Origin: Thalassobellus citreus
Lineage (GTDB): Bacteria > Bacteroidota > Bacteroidia > Flavobacteriales > Flavobacteriaceae
DNA length: 64,000 nucleotides
Assembly (NCBI RefSeq): GCF_044385915.1
Contig: NZ_JBISCC010000127.1
Span: forward strand, 124,001-188,000
Direction of reading: 5' to 3'
Shown here one piece after another: positions 1 to 8,924 of the stretch (its first letter is position 1; every line of letters begins with the position of its first letter). The notes beneath the pieces are model-generated. The model saw only the letters and a program-made list of their open reading frames with translations. It did not search any database and was not told the DNA's origin. The position numbers were made by a program, and so were the translations under genes.

Positions 1-1110
1 CCTGAAATAGATCGTTGGATTCTTTCAGAATTACATACGCTTATTCAGAAAGTAGATGAATATTATGCAGATTATGAGCCAACAAAGGCGGCTCGTGCTA
101 TTTCAGACTTTACTCAAGATTATGTAAGTAACTGGTTTGTGCGTTTAAGTAGAAGACGTTTCTGGAAAGGCGATTACCAACAAGATAAAATTTCGGCATA
201 CCAAACACTTTACACGTGTATGTTAACTATTGCTAAGTTAGGAGCGCCAATTGCACCTTTCTTTATGGATAAGCTTTACTTAGATTTAACAAAAACAACA
301 CAAACTGAACAATTTGAAAGTGTACATTTGGCTGAGTTTCCAAAGGTAGATGCTGGTTTTATAAATAAGTCTTTAGAGCGAAAAATGGAAAGTGCACAAA
401 CAATATCGTCTTTAGTACTCTCGTTAAGAGCTAAAGAAAAGATAAAAGTGCGCCAGCCACTTCAAAAAATTATGATTCCAATTGATAATGAACAACAAAA
501 GGAAGAGATTTTAGCGGTTTCAGATTTAATAAAACATGAAGTAAATGTAAAAGAAGTAGAGCTTTTAGAAGATGCTTCAGATATATTAGTAAAACAAATA
601 AAACCTAACTTTAAAGCGTTAGGTCCGCGTTTTGGAAAGGATATGAAAGCCATTGCAGCTGCAGTAATTAACTTTACAGCAGAAGATATTAACAAAATAG
701 AATTAAATGGTAATTTAGAGGTTGATATTAACGGAAAAAATATTATTTTAGAACGCACAGATGTAGAAATTACATCACAAGATATTGAAGGATGGTTGGT
801 TGCAAACGAAGGTGCTTTAACAGTAGCTTTAGATGTTACAATTAGTGATGATTTACGAAAAGAAGGCATTGCTAGAGAGTTAATTAATCGTATTCAAAAT
901 TTACGTAAAGATTCAGGATTTGAAGTAACTGATAGAATAGATGTAACGCTTCAAAAAGACGAATATATTACTAGTGCAGTAGATGCAAATAGAGCATATA
1001 TAAAATCGGAAACATTAACAAACGAACTTGAGATTATTGATAAATTAGAGAATGGTATAGAAATTGCTTTTGATGATGTAAATACCAAATTGTATATTCA
1101 AAAACATTAA
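1..1110 (+). CDS. ileS: Isoleucyl-tRNA synthetase, C-terminal part (5' end outside window)
   Basis: Charges tRNA-Ile with isoleucine in the cytoplasm. The frame is open from the first base to the TAA at 1108-1110, giving 369 residues of a protein that in Bacteroidetes is usually over 1100 long. The opening residues (PEIDRWILSEL, then SNWFVRLSRRRFW) match the helical anticodon-binding domain of class Ia synthetases. The remainder is the long C-terminal extension of the eukaryote-like type 2 IleS. The HIGH and KMSKS catalytic motifs would lie upstream of the window. A DksA-like gene starts 5 bases after the stop, so the two are probably cotranscribed. Confidence 0.95.
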   Translation, partial: PEIDRWILSELHTLIQKVDEYYADYEPTKAARAISDFTQDYVSNWFVRLSRRRFWKGDYQQDKISAYQTLYTCMLTIAKLGAPIAPFFMDKLYLDLTKTTQTEQFESVHLAEFPKVDAGFINKSLERKMESAQTISSLVLSLRAKEKIKVRQPLQKIMIPIDNEQQKEEILAVSDLIKHEVNVKEVELLEDASDILVKQIKPNFKALGPRFGKDMKAIAAAVINFTAEDINKIELNGNLEVDINGKNIILERTDVEITSQDIEGWLVANEGALTVALDVTISDDLRKEGIARELINRIQNLRKDSGFEVTDRIDVTLQKDEYITSAVDANRAYIKSETLTNELEIIDKLENGIEIAFDDVNTKLYIQKH

Positions 1111-1115
1111 AAATT

Positions 1116-1493
1116 ATGGGAGAAGCTAACGCAAGATATTCAGATGAACACTTAGCAGAATTTAAAGTGCTAATTTTAGAAAAAATAGAAAAAGCACAGC
1201 ATGATTTAGAGCTTATTAAGAGTGCGTATATGAATGATCATAATAATGGTACAGAAGATACATCTCCTACATTTAAAGCTTTTGATGAAGGAAGTGCTGT
1301 TATGAGTAAAGAATCTAATGCGCAATTAGCTATTCGTCAAGAAAAATTTATTCGTGATTTAAAAAATGCTTTAATAAGAATAGAAAACAAGACCTATGGT
1401 ATATGTCGTGTTACAGGTAAGCTAATAAATGCTGAACGATTAAAGTTAGTGCCTCATGCTACTTTAAGTATTGAAGCAAAAAACATACAATAA
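1116..1493 (+). CDS. DksA/TraR family protein with degenerate zinc finger
   Basis: 125-residue protein of the DksA/TraR family, whose members bind in the RNA polymerase secondary channel and modulate transcription with ppGpp. Residues about 10-90 form the predicted helical coiled coil; the tail YGICRVTGKLINAERL followed by VPHATLS aligns with the family's C4 zinc finger. Only one of the four usual zinc cysteines remains (Cys97); Thr100 stands where the second is expected and the last pair is missing, so zinc binding is unlikely. This degenerate form next to ileS and lspA is, to my knowledge, usual in Flavobacteria. It begins 5 bases after ileS and is followed by a hairpin terminator. Target promoters cannot be deduced. 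Confidence 0.85.
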   Translation: MGEANARYSDEHLAEFKVLILEKIEKAQHDLELIKSAYMNDHNNGTEDTSPTFKAFDEGSAVMSKESNAQLAIRQEKFIRDLKNALIRIENKTYGICRVTGKLINAERLKLVPHATLSIEAKNIQ

Positions 1494-1513
1494 TTTTATT
1501 TTAATTATATATT

Positions 1514-1547
1514 AAAACGTCTCATATATTGAGGCGTTTTTATTTTT
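1514..1547 (+). terminator. Rho-independent terminator after the dksA-like gene
   Basis: Ten-base arms at 1514-1523 and 1531-1540 (AAAACGTCTC / GAGGCGTTTT, one U-G pair) enclose a 7-base AT loop and are followed by a T-rich tract. lspA starts only 11 bases after the arms, so either lspA has its own start within this short gap or readthrough supplies it. Confidence 0.75.
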
Positions 1548-1550
1548 TAT

Positions 1551-2171
1551 ATGTCACTAAAAAAATCTGTTTTCTTAATAATTCTTATTTTACTTATCGA
1601 TCAGGTTAGCAAAATATATATTAAAACCCATTTTTCACTTCATGAAAGAGTTGCCGTTTTTAGTTGGTTTAAAATATATTTTATTGAAAACGATGGAATG
1701 GCTTGGGGAACAAAAATTAGTGATTTTGTCTCTTTTATCTCTGATAGAACTGCCAAAGTAGCCTTAACGTTGTTTAGAGTCGTTGCTATATTTGGTATTG
1801 GCTATTGGTTATACGATACAACCAGAAAACAAGGGTCAAAAATATTGGTAATAGCAATCTCTCTAATATTTGCAGGGGCTTTAGGTAATATTGTAGATTC
1901 TGTTTTTTATGGTGTTTTATTTGATGATAGTTATAGCCAAATTGCAACGTTTTTACCAGATGCAGGCGGATACGATTCTTTATTACACGGTCGCGTTGTA
2001 GACATGCTTTATTTTCCTTTATTTGAAGTAGATTTACCGCAGTGGGTTCCTTTTTATGGTGGTAAGCGTTTTAACTTTTTCGAACCCGTTTTTAATATAG
2101 CCGATATGGCTATAAGTACTGGTTTTATAATGCTTATTGTATTTAATAAGAAGGCGTTTTCTAAAAATTAA
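1551..2171 (+). CDS. lspA: Lipoprotein signal peptidase (signal peptidase II)
   Basis: Inner-membrane aspartyl peptidase that cleaves the signal peptide of lipid-modified prolipoproteins. The 206-residue protein has hydrophobic segments near residues 5-22, 72-90, 97-118 and 185-200. The catalytic pair is visible as Asp151 in GRVVDML and Asp185 in FNIADMAIS, with the conserved ENDGMAWG (46-53) and GALGNIVD (109-116) motifs. It is longer than proteobacterial LspA because of inserts around residues 55-70 and 121-145, which is usual for Bacteroidetes. At least six lipobox-bearing proteins in this window would be its substrates. Confidence 0.96.
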   Translation: MSLKKSVFLIILILLIDQVSKIYIKTHFSLHERVAVFSWFKIYFIENDGMAWGTKISDFVSFISDRTAKVALTLFRVVAIFGIGYWLYDTTRKQGSKILVIAISLIFAGALGNIVDSVFYGVLFDDSYSQIATFLPDAGGYDSLLHGRVVDMLYFPLFEVDLPQWVPFYGGKRFNFFEPVFNIADMAISTGFIMLIVFNKKAFSKN

Positions 2172-2250
2172 GTGTCCTCCTAATTTTACAAGTAAGTATT
2201 TTTCTACTCTTAAAGGTATTCGTTATCTTTATATTTTAAAATCCTAATTA

Positions 2251-4137
2251 ATGAAAAGTAGATACTTGACTTTAGCCTTGTGTTTCATATTTGTTTCAAA
2301 TATTGTTAGCGCACAAAATACTTACGACATTATTTTTCCAGGAAACGATAGAGATCAAAAGTGTCAGCAATGTTTTCAAGTATTTAATCAAAAACCTAAA
2401 GAAGTTCAATTTTCAATACAAAGAGAAAAGAATAATCTATATTTTCAGGTTAACGATAAAAACTGGTTTAATTTATTGTTTAAAAATGCTGGAGATGGTG
2501 TGGCTATCGATATAGTTTTAAAAGATAGGTATGCATGTGATGTTGAATCTGTAAAGAAGACTCAAATACGAGGGTTTTTGCTTAAGCCTTTTTATACTAA
2601 GGAGTTAAGGAGAGGTTTGAAGCCAAATGGAGAAAGTGTTTTTAGAGCTTATGTTGGCAAAATTCCTGAAGGTTTTATTAATGATGAATTAGAATATAAT
2701 ATCCTGTTTTTAAATAATAAAAACTTATGTCATTACTATACAATTTATGATTTAGAGTCTTATCCTTGGGAGTTATTAGATATGGGAATGTATTTAGATT
2801 CTTTAACATATAACCCAAAAGAAATAAAAGTAACTGAACAAGAAACGTTTGTTATTAGAAACAAAACGATGAAGTTTAAAATTCCCTTTGAAAAGAATAA
2901 ATCTAATTATTCACAAGAAGATATAAAGCCCATTTACGATTCTTTACGGTTAACAGATTTTAATATTAAAGCTATAAATATTAAGGCCTATTCATCTATA
3001 GAGGGAAGCTTAAATAGAAATATAGAATTGCAGGAGCAGCGTGCAAATAGTATTGTTGCTGCATTACAAACATTTCAAAAACCAACTATTAATACAGAAG
3101 TTTCTTCTTCAGAAAATTGGGTAGAGTTTTTAAATGATATAAAAGGAACAAAGCACGAAAGTTTATCGGGTTTGAGTAAAACTCAAATTAAAGCAAAACT
3201 AAAAGGAGGGCTTTCAGGCGAAATGGAATCTATTTTAAAGCACCATAGAAAGGCGGTTTTAGAGTTAGAATTAGAAAAGAAAGACAAGTATAAAACAATG
3301 TCTACCGATGTTTTATTAAATAAATTTAATGCCGCCATTACTGCCGAAAAATTAGATGAAGCAATTGATATTCAAAATTCAATTTTTGAAAGGCTTAAAG
3401 GAAAAGAAGTGTCGCCAGACATTTTAAGAAAAATGAATATCCCAAAACAAGAAAAATTTGTTAAGATATTTAATAAAAATTCTGCTTATAGATATATGCT
3501 GAATGTTAGAGAGATTTTAATTGTTTATAATGAATTATTAGAACTGGAAAAAATAGTTCCAAAAGATCGAGAAGTAAAATATAATATTACAGCTTTAAAA
3601 ATTAAATTATGGCGTTTTAGAGCTCTAGAAATAAATGAAACCAAGTTAAAAAATCAAATAACTGCTTTAAAGAATTACGGAATTGATAGTTCGCTTATTT
3701 CAAGAATGATGGTTAATTTTCATATTGTTAAAGCCGAAAATTTAATGAGAAAAAGAGATTATGCAAATAAAGATAAATCGGTTGCTTTTATAAATAATAA
3801 TTATAATAAGTTTCCGCTATCAGATTATGATTATTTAAGTTTAGCTCAATTTTTTAGTTACTATGCTAATATAGATATGTCTGTAAAATTGCTTGAAAAT
3901 AAAGCGAGAAGTATTGATATTAATGAAGATTTATTGTTTTACTATTTAAATTTAACCTTGGTAAATGTCGATTTTACTAAAGATTTAAATTATAAAACTA
4001 TTATGTTAAATGCTATTAATATGAATAAAGCACGCTATTGTAAATTATTTAATGCTGTTGAAGATGGAGGTGTTACATTTCAATTATTAGAAAATAATTA
4101 TTTAAGAGAAACGTATTGCGAGAATTGTAATAACTAA
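2251..4137 (+). CDS. Secreted protein with OmpA-like segment, function unknown
   Basis: 628 residues with a clear signal peptide (1-21, ending VSAQ), so exported to the periplasm or outer membrane. Residues about 205-275 resemble the OmpA C-terminal peptidoglycan-binding fold: FKIPFEKNKS, then INIKAYSSIEGS and RNIELQEQRANSIV, which parallels the family's 'GxaSxEG ... N..LS..RA..V' pattern. The remaining C-terminal 330 residues look mostly helical, perhaps degenerate repeats. Cysteines occur as CQQC (38-41) and CENC (623-626), suggesting disulfides or metal binding. The C-terminal part is not a T9SS sorting domain. The gene is preceded by an 80-base gap and its stop overlaps the stop of the convergent downstream gene by three bases. 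I do not recognise the family as a whole. Confidence 0.75.
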   Translation: MKSRYLTLALCFIFVSNIVSAQNTYDIIFPGNDRDQKCQQCFQVFNQKPKEVQFSIQREKNNLYFQVNDKNWFNLLFKNAGDGVAIDIVLKDRYACDVESVKKTQIRGFLLKPFYTKELRRGLKPNGESVFRAYVGKIPEGFINDELEYNILFLNNKNLCHYYTIYDLESYPWELLDMGMYLDSLTYNPKEIKVTEQETFVIRNKTMKFKIPFEKNKSNYSQEDIKPIYDSLRLTDFNIKAINIKAYSSIEGSLNRNIELQEQRANSIVAALQTFQKPTINTEVSSSENWVEFLNDIKGTKHESLSGLSKTQIKAKLKGGLSGEMESILKHHRKAVLELELEKKDKYKTMSTDVLLNKFNAAITAEKLDEAIDIQNSIFERLKGKEVSPDILRKMNIPKQEKFVKIFNKNSAYRYMLNVREILIVYNELLELEKIVPKDREVKYNITALKIKLWRFRALEINETKLKNQITALKNYGIDSSLISRMMVNFHIVKAENLMRKRDYANKDKSVAFINNNYNKFPLSDYDYLSLAQFFSYYANIDMSVKLLENKARSIDINEDLLFYYLNLTLVNVDFTKDLNYKTIMLNAINMNKARYCKLFNAVEDGGVTFQLLENNYLRETYCENCNN

Positions 4138-4697
4138 AATTTATAAACGAACTCAGGCGTCACGCAATAATCTAATTGAACATCGCTTTCGTAAACATCA
4201 TTAATTTCATTGCCTGCTTCAAAAAAAGACAACCCTATTTTAATGGTTTCAGGTTTGCAGTTGGCTAAAAACCGATCATAAAAACCTTTGCCGTAACCCA
4301 CACGATTTCCCTGTTTGTCAAAAGCTAAAAGCGGAATAAAAACAACATCAATTTTGTCATTTGAAATTTCTATACCATCAACAGGTTCAGGAATATTGTA
4401 TTTGTTTTTCTTAATAGCGGTGTTATCAGTTAAAAGAAAATGAGTCATGTCTCCTGATTTAAAATCACTTTTAGAAATCAGGATATTTTTGTCTTTACCC
4501 GAAAGAATATTTAAAATATAATCGGTGTTAACTTCTTTTTGTTCTTCTATAGCTAAAAAAATATGATAGAAATTATACTCCCAAATAGGAAGTTTTAAAA
4601 GCTGATTGGCAATGGCTAAACTAAACTCATCAATATCATTTTCTGATAAATTGTTACGAAGTGTTTTATATGTTTTACGTAGTTCAGATTTCGTCAT
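4134..4697 (-). CDS. 5-formyltetrahydrofolate cyclo-ligase
   Basis: Cytoplasmic ATP-dependent enzyme converting 5-formyl-THF to 5,10-methenyl-THF. The 187-residue length fits the family. Typical features are the basic N-terminus (KSELRKTYKTLRNNLS), the DVVFIPLLAFDKQGNRVGYGKGFYDR stretch read in two parts (DVVFIPLLAFD and GYGKGFYDR, the latter the signature near the C-terminus), and the final VxLDYCVTP-like end. It is the last gene of a minus-strand operon, three bases downstream of the aspartoacylase-like gene. Its TAG stop overlaps the TAA stop of the convergent plus-strand gene. Confidence 0.92.
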   Translation of the reverse strand: MTKSELRKTYKTLRNNLSENDIDEFSLAIANQLLKLPIWEYNFYHIFLAIEEQKEVNTDYILNILSGKDKNILISKSDFKSGDMTHFLLTDNTAIKKNKYNIPEPVDGIEISNDKIDVVFIPLLAFDKQGNRVGYGKGFYDRFLANCKPETIKIGLSFFEAGNEINDVYESDVQLDYCVTPEFVYKF

Positions 4698-4700
4698 AAT

Positions 4701-5675
4701 CTAAGCTTCAAGTTTAGTTGATATATGAAATAAAGCATCGCCTTGATACACAATAGGTGCTTCATTTACATTAATTATGTAGCCCGAGTTAGGAGCTTTT
4801 ACTTCGTAATTGAACTTACCATAAGGATCTGTAATGTTTCCTAAAACTTCCCTTTTTTCAATATGCTTGCCAATAGGTGTTTTTGCTCTAAACATGCCTG
4901 AGTATTTAGCCCGTTGCCATTTGCTTTCTTCAATAAAAACGGTTTCTTTTTTAGGTTTAGATACTTTAAATTTAGTGTTTAGCATATCTAAATGCTTTAA
5001 AACGCGTTTAGCGCCGTTAACGCCTGCAGTTGTTACATTTTCATCAATATGAAAAGATTTTCCACCTTCAAAAAGAAGCATAGATTTACCTAATTTAAAG
5101 CAGGTATGTCTAAATGATTTCGATATGTTTTTAGAATATAAAACAAAAGGAGCGCCAAAGGTTTTAGCTAAATTATTAAGTTGAGAATCTCCATTTGTTA
5201 TACGGATTTGTGGGGCATTAAAACGACCAGCGCCACCAGTATGAAAATCCATAATATAATCTACATAAGGAAGTACTTCGTTTATTAATTTGTAAGCAAC
5301 TCTACTTGCTAAAGAGCCATTGTTAGTACCAGGGAAAACACGATTTAAATCTCTACCATCTGGAAACTCACGCTTTAAATTTATAAATCCGAAAACATTA
5401 ATAACGGGCATACAAATAATGGTACCGCATTTTGGTTTGTTTATGCCATTAGCTACTAATTTTCTAACAATTTCTACACCATTTACCTCGTCACCATGAA
5501 TACCAGCAGTAAATAGTACAATGGGGCCTGGTTTTTTTGCACGTTCAACAATAATAGGAATGTTTACAGGTGTTGAAGTGTGTAAATTGGCCACATCAAA
5601 ATTAACTTCTTTGCTTTCGCCAGGGTATATTTTTGTGTTTAGAATAGTTAAAATGTTAGTATTTGGTAGAGTCAT
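4701..5675 (-). CDS. Succinylglutamate desuccinylase/aspartoacylase family zinc hydrolase
   Basis: Zinc carboxypeptidase-like amidohydrolase of 324 residues. The metal site is legible: His60 and Glu63 in AGIHGDEVNG and His145 in DFHTGG, with the DLNRVFPG substrate motif at 109-116 and the likely general base Glu203 in LLFEGG. The last 80 residues form a beta-rich tail typical of the subfamily. Its start codon directly abuts the rimK stop, and a retropepsin-like gene lies upstream. This trio recurs with RimK in many bacteria, so the enzyme more likely acts on a glutamyl- or acyl-amino-acid product linked to RimK than in arginine catabolism; that is inference. Confidence 0.85.
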   Translation of the reverse strand: MTLPNTNILTILNTKIYPGESKEVNFDVANLHTSTPVNIPIIVERAKKPGPIVLFTAGIHGDEVNGVEIVRKLVANGINKPKCGTIICMPVINVFGFINLKREFPDGRDLNRVFPGTNNGSLASRVAYKLINEVLPYVDYIMDFHTGGAGRFNAPQIRITNGDSQLNNLAKTFGAPFVLYSKNISKSFRHTCFKLGKSMLLFEGGKSFHIDENVTTAGVNGAKRVLKHLDMLNTKFKVSKPKKETVFIEESKWQRAKYSGMFRAKTPIGKHIEKREVLGNITDPYGKFNYEVKAPNSGYIINVNEAPIVYQGDALFHISTKLEA

Positions 5676-6557
5676 TTATTTTTTATGGCTATTTTTTTCA
5701 ATATAGTGAATAATGCTTTTTGCAATATTTCGTCCTGTAGCAGCTTCAATGCCTTCTAATCCAGGAGTAGAATTTACTTCTAAAAGTAAAGGGCCTCGAG
5801 AAGATTGTAACATGTCTACGCCACAAACAGGTAGTTTTAAAGCTTTAGCAGCATTCATTGCTAATTTTAATTCGTCATGATTTAGTTTTATAATATTTGC
5901 CGACCCGCCGCGGTGTAAATTAGAACGAAACTCACCTTCTTTTCCTTGTCGTTTCATAGCGCCTACAACTTGACCATCAACAACTAGTGCTCTTAAATCT
6001 GCACCGCCAGCTTCTTTTATAAACTCTTGCACAATTACTCTGGCTTGTAAGCCATTAAAAGCTTCAAGAACTGATTCTGCTGCGTTTTTTGTTTCGGCTA
6101 AAACCACACCTAAACCTTGAGTGCCTTCTAATAATTTAATAATTACAGGAGTACCTCCAACATGTTCTATAACCTCTTCAACATCTCTAGAGTAATTGGT
6201 GAAAACCGTTTTAGGCATGCCTATTCCTGCTTTACTTAAGCGTTGTAAACTGCGTAGTTTATCTCTTGAACGTTGAATGGCATCAGATGTTACTATGGTA
6301 AAAACGCCCATCATTTCAAATTGACGTACTACAGCACAACCATAAAAGGTTACTGAGGTTCCAATTCTAGGAATAATGGCATCTACATAATCTAAATACC
6401 TGTCTTTATAATAAATAGTAGGTTTTTCTTTTTCTATGATAATATCACATTTTAATGGGTCTATAACCTCTACTTTGTGACCTCTTTTTTCGCCTTCTTC
6501 AACCAATCTTTCAGTTGAGTATAGGTTTGAATTTCTTGATAGGATTACTATATTCAT
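5676..6557 (-). CDS. rimK: RimK family ATP-grasp glutamate ligase
   Basis: ATP-grasp enzyme that in E. coli adds glutamates to the C-terminus of ribosomal protein S6. 293 residues. The N-terminal pre-ATP-grasp domain contains PRIGTSVTFYGCAVVRQFE; the ATP-grasp core has VIIKLLEGTQGLGVVLAE (read as KLLEGTQG and GVVLAE), VQEFIKEAGGADLRA, and the metal-binding end LLLEVNSTPGLEGIE. It overlaps the upstream rimB-like gene by four bases and abuts the downstream hydrolase, so the three are translationally coupled. Whether S6 is the substrate here cannot be read from the window. Confidence 0.93.
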   Translation of the reverse strand: MNIVILSRNSNLYSTERLVEEGEKRGHKVEVIDPLKCDIIIEKEKPTIYYKDRYLDYVDAIIPRIGTSVTFYGCAVVRQFEMMGVFTIVTSDAIQRSRDKLRSLQRLSKAGIGMPKTVFTNYSRDVEEVIEHVGGTPVIIKLLEGTQGLGVVLAETKNAAESVLEAFNGLQARVIVQEFIKEAGGADLRALVVDGQVVGAMKRQGKEGEFRSNLHRGGSANIIKLNHDELKLAMNAAKALKLPVCGVDMLQSSRGPLLLEVNSTPGLEGIEAATGRNIAKSIIHYIEKNSHKK

Positions 6558-6979
6558 TGTGCTTTTTTGTAAAAAGAAACGTTTTCCAAGTCTACATCAA
6601 CCATAAATTTTCTTTTTAAAAATTGTCTACCAATTAATACCGGAAATTTCATGTCCTCTCTAGTGCTTAAAGTTAAGTTAATCTTATATGTTTTTCCAAA
6701 AAATATGACCTCAGATTTAACTTTATATCTATTTTCTTTAAAACCATTACTGCTTTTTACGTTGGTACGCGAAAAGGTGTCGAAAATAATTTCTGTTTTT
6801 CCAAAGTTTTTATGGTCGTCACTATTAAAAATACATATTAAACTATTGTTTTCTTCAATAATTTTAGAACAATGAATGGCAGATGTATAGGCACCTGTAT
6901 CAATTTTCACATCAATATTGAATAGTCCTAATTTGGGGAAGTCAACAATATCAATGCGTCCGATAATTTTTTTATTCAT
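6554..6979 (-). CDS. RimB-like retropepsin-fold protease (ATP-dependent zinc protease family)
   Basis: 141-residue protein of the family annotated as putative ATP-dependent zinc protease, which has a retropepsin-like fold. The active-site signature DTGAYTSAI begins at Asp27, and the ILIG-like second motif appears as FPVLIGRQFL near residue 115-125. There is no signal peptide, so it is cytoplasmic. In Pseudomonas the homologue RimB works with RimK on S6 glutamylation; here it is the first gene of the operon and overlaps rimK by four bases. The start ATG at 6979 has no good alternative upstream. Confidence 0.85.
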   Translation of the reverse strand: MNKKIIGRIDIVDFPKLGLFNIDVKIDTGAYTSAIHCSKIIEENNSLICIFNSDDHKNFGKTEIIFDTFSRTNVKSSNGFKENRYKVKSEVIFFGKTYKINLTLSTREDMKFPVLIGRQFLKRKFMVDVDLENVSFYKKAQ

Positions 6980-7097
6980 TTTAAGGTTTTATAAAACGTG
7001 GCGAAATGTAGTGAATTTGTCAATTCAAAAATCAAATTATTTAAAAGTTTAACACATTTATATAAGTAGTATTTCAGCAATAAAAAATTAAAATAAT

Positions 7098-7105
7098 TAC
7101 CTTTG
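7098..7105 (+). promoter_or_regulatory. Candidate -7 promoter element of uvrC
   Basis: TACCTTTG is an exact match to the Bacteroidetes -7 consensus TAnnTTTG. It ends 5 bases before the uvrC ATG at 7111, which would place the transcription start at or within a base or two of the start codon. No TTG -33 box at the usual spacing was found. Confidence 0.45.
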
Positions 7106-7110
7106 ATTTA

Positions 7111-8904
7111 ATGGATACTCCCGATTTACAAATACAATTAAAAACACTACCAAACCAACCTGGAGTTTATCAATATTATGATAAAGAAGGCACTATTATT
7201 TATGTAGGAAAGGCTAAAAATATAAAGAAACGGGTAAGTTCTTATTTTACTAAAACGCATGATAATGGGAAAACCCGCGTATTAGTAACAAAAATAGCAG
7301 ATATTAAGCATATAGTTGTTGATACAGAAACGGATGCGCTTTTACTTGAAAATAATTTAATAAAAAAGCATAAGCCTCGATATAATGTACTGCTTAAAGA
7401 CGACAAGTCATATCCTTGGATTTGTATAAAAAAAGAACGTTTCCCAAGAGTGTTTTCTACCCGACGTGTTTTTAAAGACGGTAGCGAATATTTTGGACCA
7501 TATACCAGCGGAAAAACCGTGCATGTACTGTTAGATTTAATAAAAGGTTTGTATAGTTTACGTACGTGTAATTACCATTTAGCTCAAGAAAAAGTGGATG
7601 CTGGTAAGTATAAAGTATGCTTAGAATATCATTTAGGAAACTGTAAAGGTGCTTGTGAAGGTTTGGAAACAGAAGTAGCTTACAACGAAAACATTAAAGC
7701 TATAAAAGAAATTTTAAAAGGAAATTTTAAAGATTCTTTAAGCTTGTTTAAACTTCAAATGAAAAGTTTTGCTGAAAACATGCAGTTTGAAGAAGCTCAA
7801 AAAATAAAAGAAAAGATTGAAGTTTTAGAAAACTACCAAGCAAAATCGACTATTGTAAACCCAAAAATTAGCAATGTAGATGTGTTTTCTATAGTTAGTG
7901 ACGAAAGTTATGGTTACGTTAATTTTTTACAGCTATCATACGGATCTATCATTCGTTCTCATACCTTAGAGATAAAAAAGAAATTAGACGAAACCGATTT
8001 GGAATTATTAGAATTAGCAATAACTGAAATTAGACAACGATTTAATTCTAATTCAAAAGAAATTTATGTGCCTTTTAAAGTTAATTTAGGAGAAGCTCTT
8101 AAAGTAACCATTCCTAAATTAGGCGATAAAAAACATATTTTAGATTTATCGATTCGTAATGCGAAGTATTTTAGAATGGATCGTTTCAAGCAAATAAAAA
8201 TTGTAGATCCAGATAGGCATGCCAATCGTATTATGGCGCAAATGAAAACAGATTTACGTCTTCATGAAGAACCAAGGCATATAGAATGTTTTGATAATTC
8301 TAATATTCAAGGAACGAATCCAGTTGCGGCATGTGTCGTGTTTAAAAACGGGAAACCAAGTAAAAAAGATTACCGTCATTTTAATATAAAAACAGTTGTT
8401 GGGCCAGACGATTTTGCATCTATGGAAGAAGTGGTGTATCGGCGTTATAAACGTTTGTTAGATGAAGGCCAGTCATTGCCACAACTTATTATAATTGATG
8501 GCGGAAAAGGGCAATTATCATCAGCATTAAAAAGTTTAGATGCTTTAAATTTAAGAGGAAAAATAGCCATTATAGGTATTGCAAAACGTTTAGAAGAATT
8601 ATTCTATCCGAACGATCCAATTCCTTTATATTTAGATAAGAAAAGCGAAACCTTAAAAGTGATACAGTTTTTAAGAAATGAAGCACACCGATTTGGTATA
8701 GAGCACCATAGAAATAAGCGTAGTAAAGGGGCTTTAAATACAGAACTTGAAACTATTTCTGGAATAGGTGAAAAAACTATTGTAGATTTATTGAAACATT
8801 TTAAGTCGGCAAAACGTGTTGCTAATGCAAAATTAGATGAGTTGGAAGCTGTTGTTGGTGTATCTCGTGCTGAAAAAGTTTATAATTATTATCATGAGAA
8901 GTAA
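7111..8904 (+). CDS. uvrC: Excinuclease ABC subunit C
   Basis: Nuclease of nucleotide excision repair that makes both incisions around a UvrB-marked lesion. 597 residues with the full domain order: GIY-YIG domain at about 15-95 (GVYQYYDKEGTIIYVGKAKN), Cys-rich region (CLEYHLGNCKGAC) near 170, UVR motif (QFEEAQKIKEKIEVLE) near 225, RNase H-like domain with ECFDNSN and LIIIDGGKGQL, and a C-terminal helix-hairpin-helix (ETISGIGEKTIVDLL). Divergent from the rimB-like operon with a 131-base AT-rich gap. The patatin gene follows 20 bases downstream. Confidence 0.97.
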   Translation: MDTPDLQIQLKTLPNQPGVYQYYDKEGTIIYVGKAKNIKKRVSSYFTKTHDNGKTRVLVTKIADIKHIVVDTETDALLLENNLIKKHKPRYNVLLKDDKSYPWICIKKERFPRVFSTRRVFKDGSEYFGPYTSGKTVHVLLDLIKGLYSLRTCNYHLAQEKVDAGKYKVCLEYHLGNCKGACEGLETEVAYNENIKAIKEILKGNFKDSLSLFKLQMKSFAENMQFEEAQKIKEKIEVLENYQAKSTIVNPKISNVDVFSIVSDESYGYVNFLQLSYGSIIRSHTLEIKKKLDETDLELLELAITEIRQRFNSNSKEIYVPFKVNLGEALKVTIPKLGDKKHILDLSIRNAKYFRMDRFKQIKIVDPDRHANRIMAQMKTDLRLHEEPRHIECFDNSNIQGTNPVAACVVFKNGKPSKKDYRHFNIKTVVGPDDFASMEEVVYRRYKRLLDEGQSLPQLIIIDGGKGQLSSALKSLDALNLRGKIAIIGIAKRLEELFYPNDPIPLYLDKKSETLKVIQFLRNEAHRFGIEHHRNKRSKGALNTELETISGIGEKTIVDLLKHFKSAKRVANAKLDELEAVVGVSRAEKVYNYYHEK

Positions 8905-8924
8905 TATAGGATAAAACAAAATTT

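Noticed and set aside
462..869. 135-codon open frame on the minus strand inside ileS
   Set aside because: It is antisense to conserved ileS sequence, is rich in Ser/Phe/Ile as expected for a shadow of AT-rich coding DNA, and has no recognisable domain.
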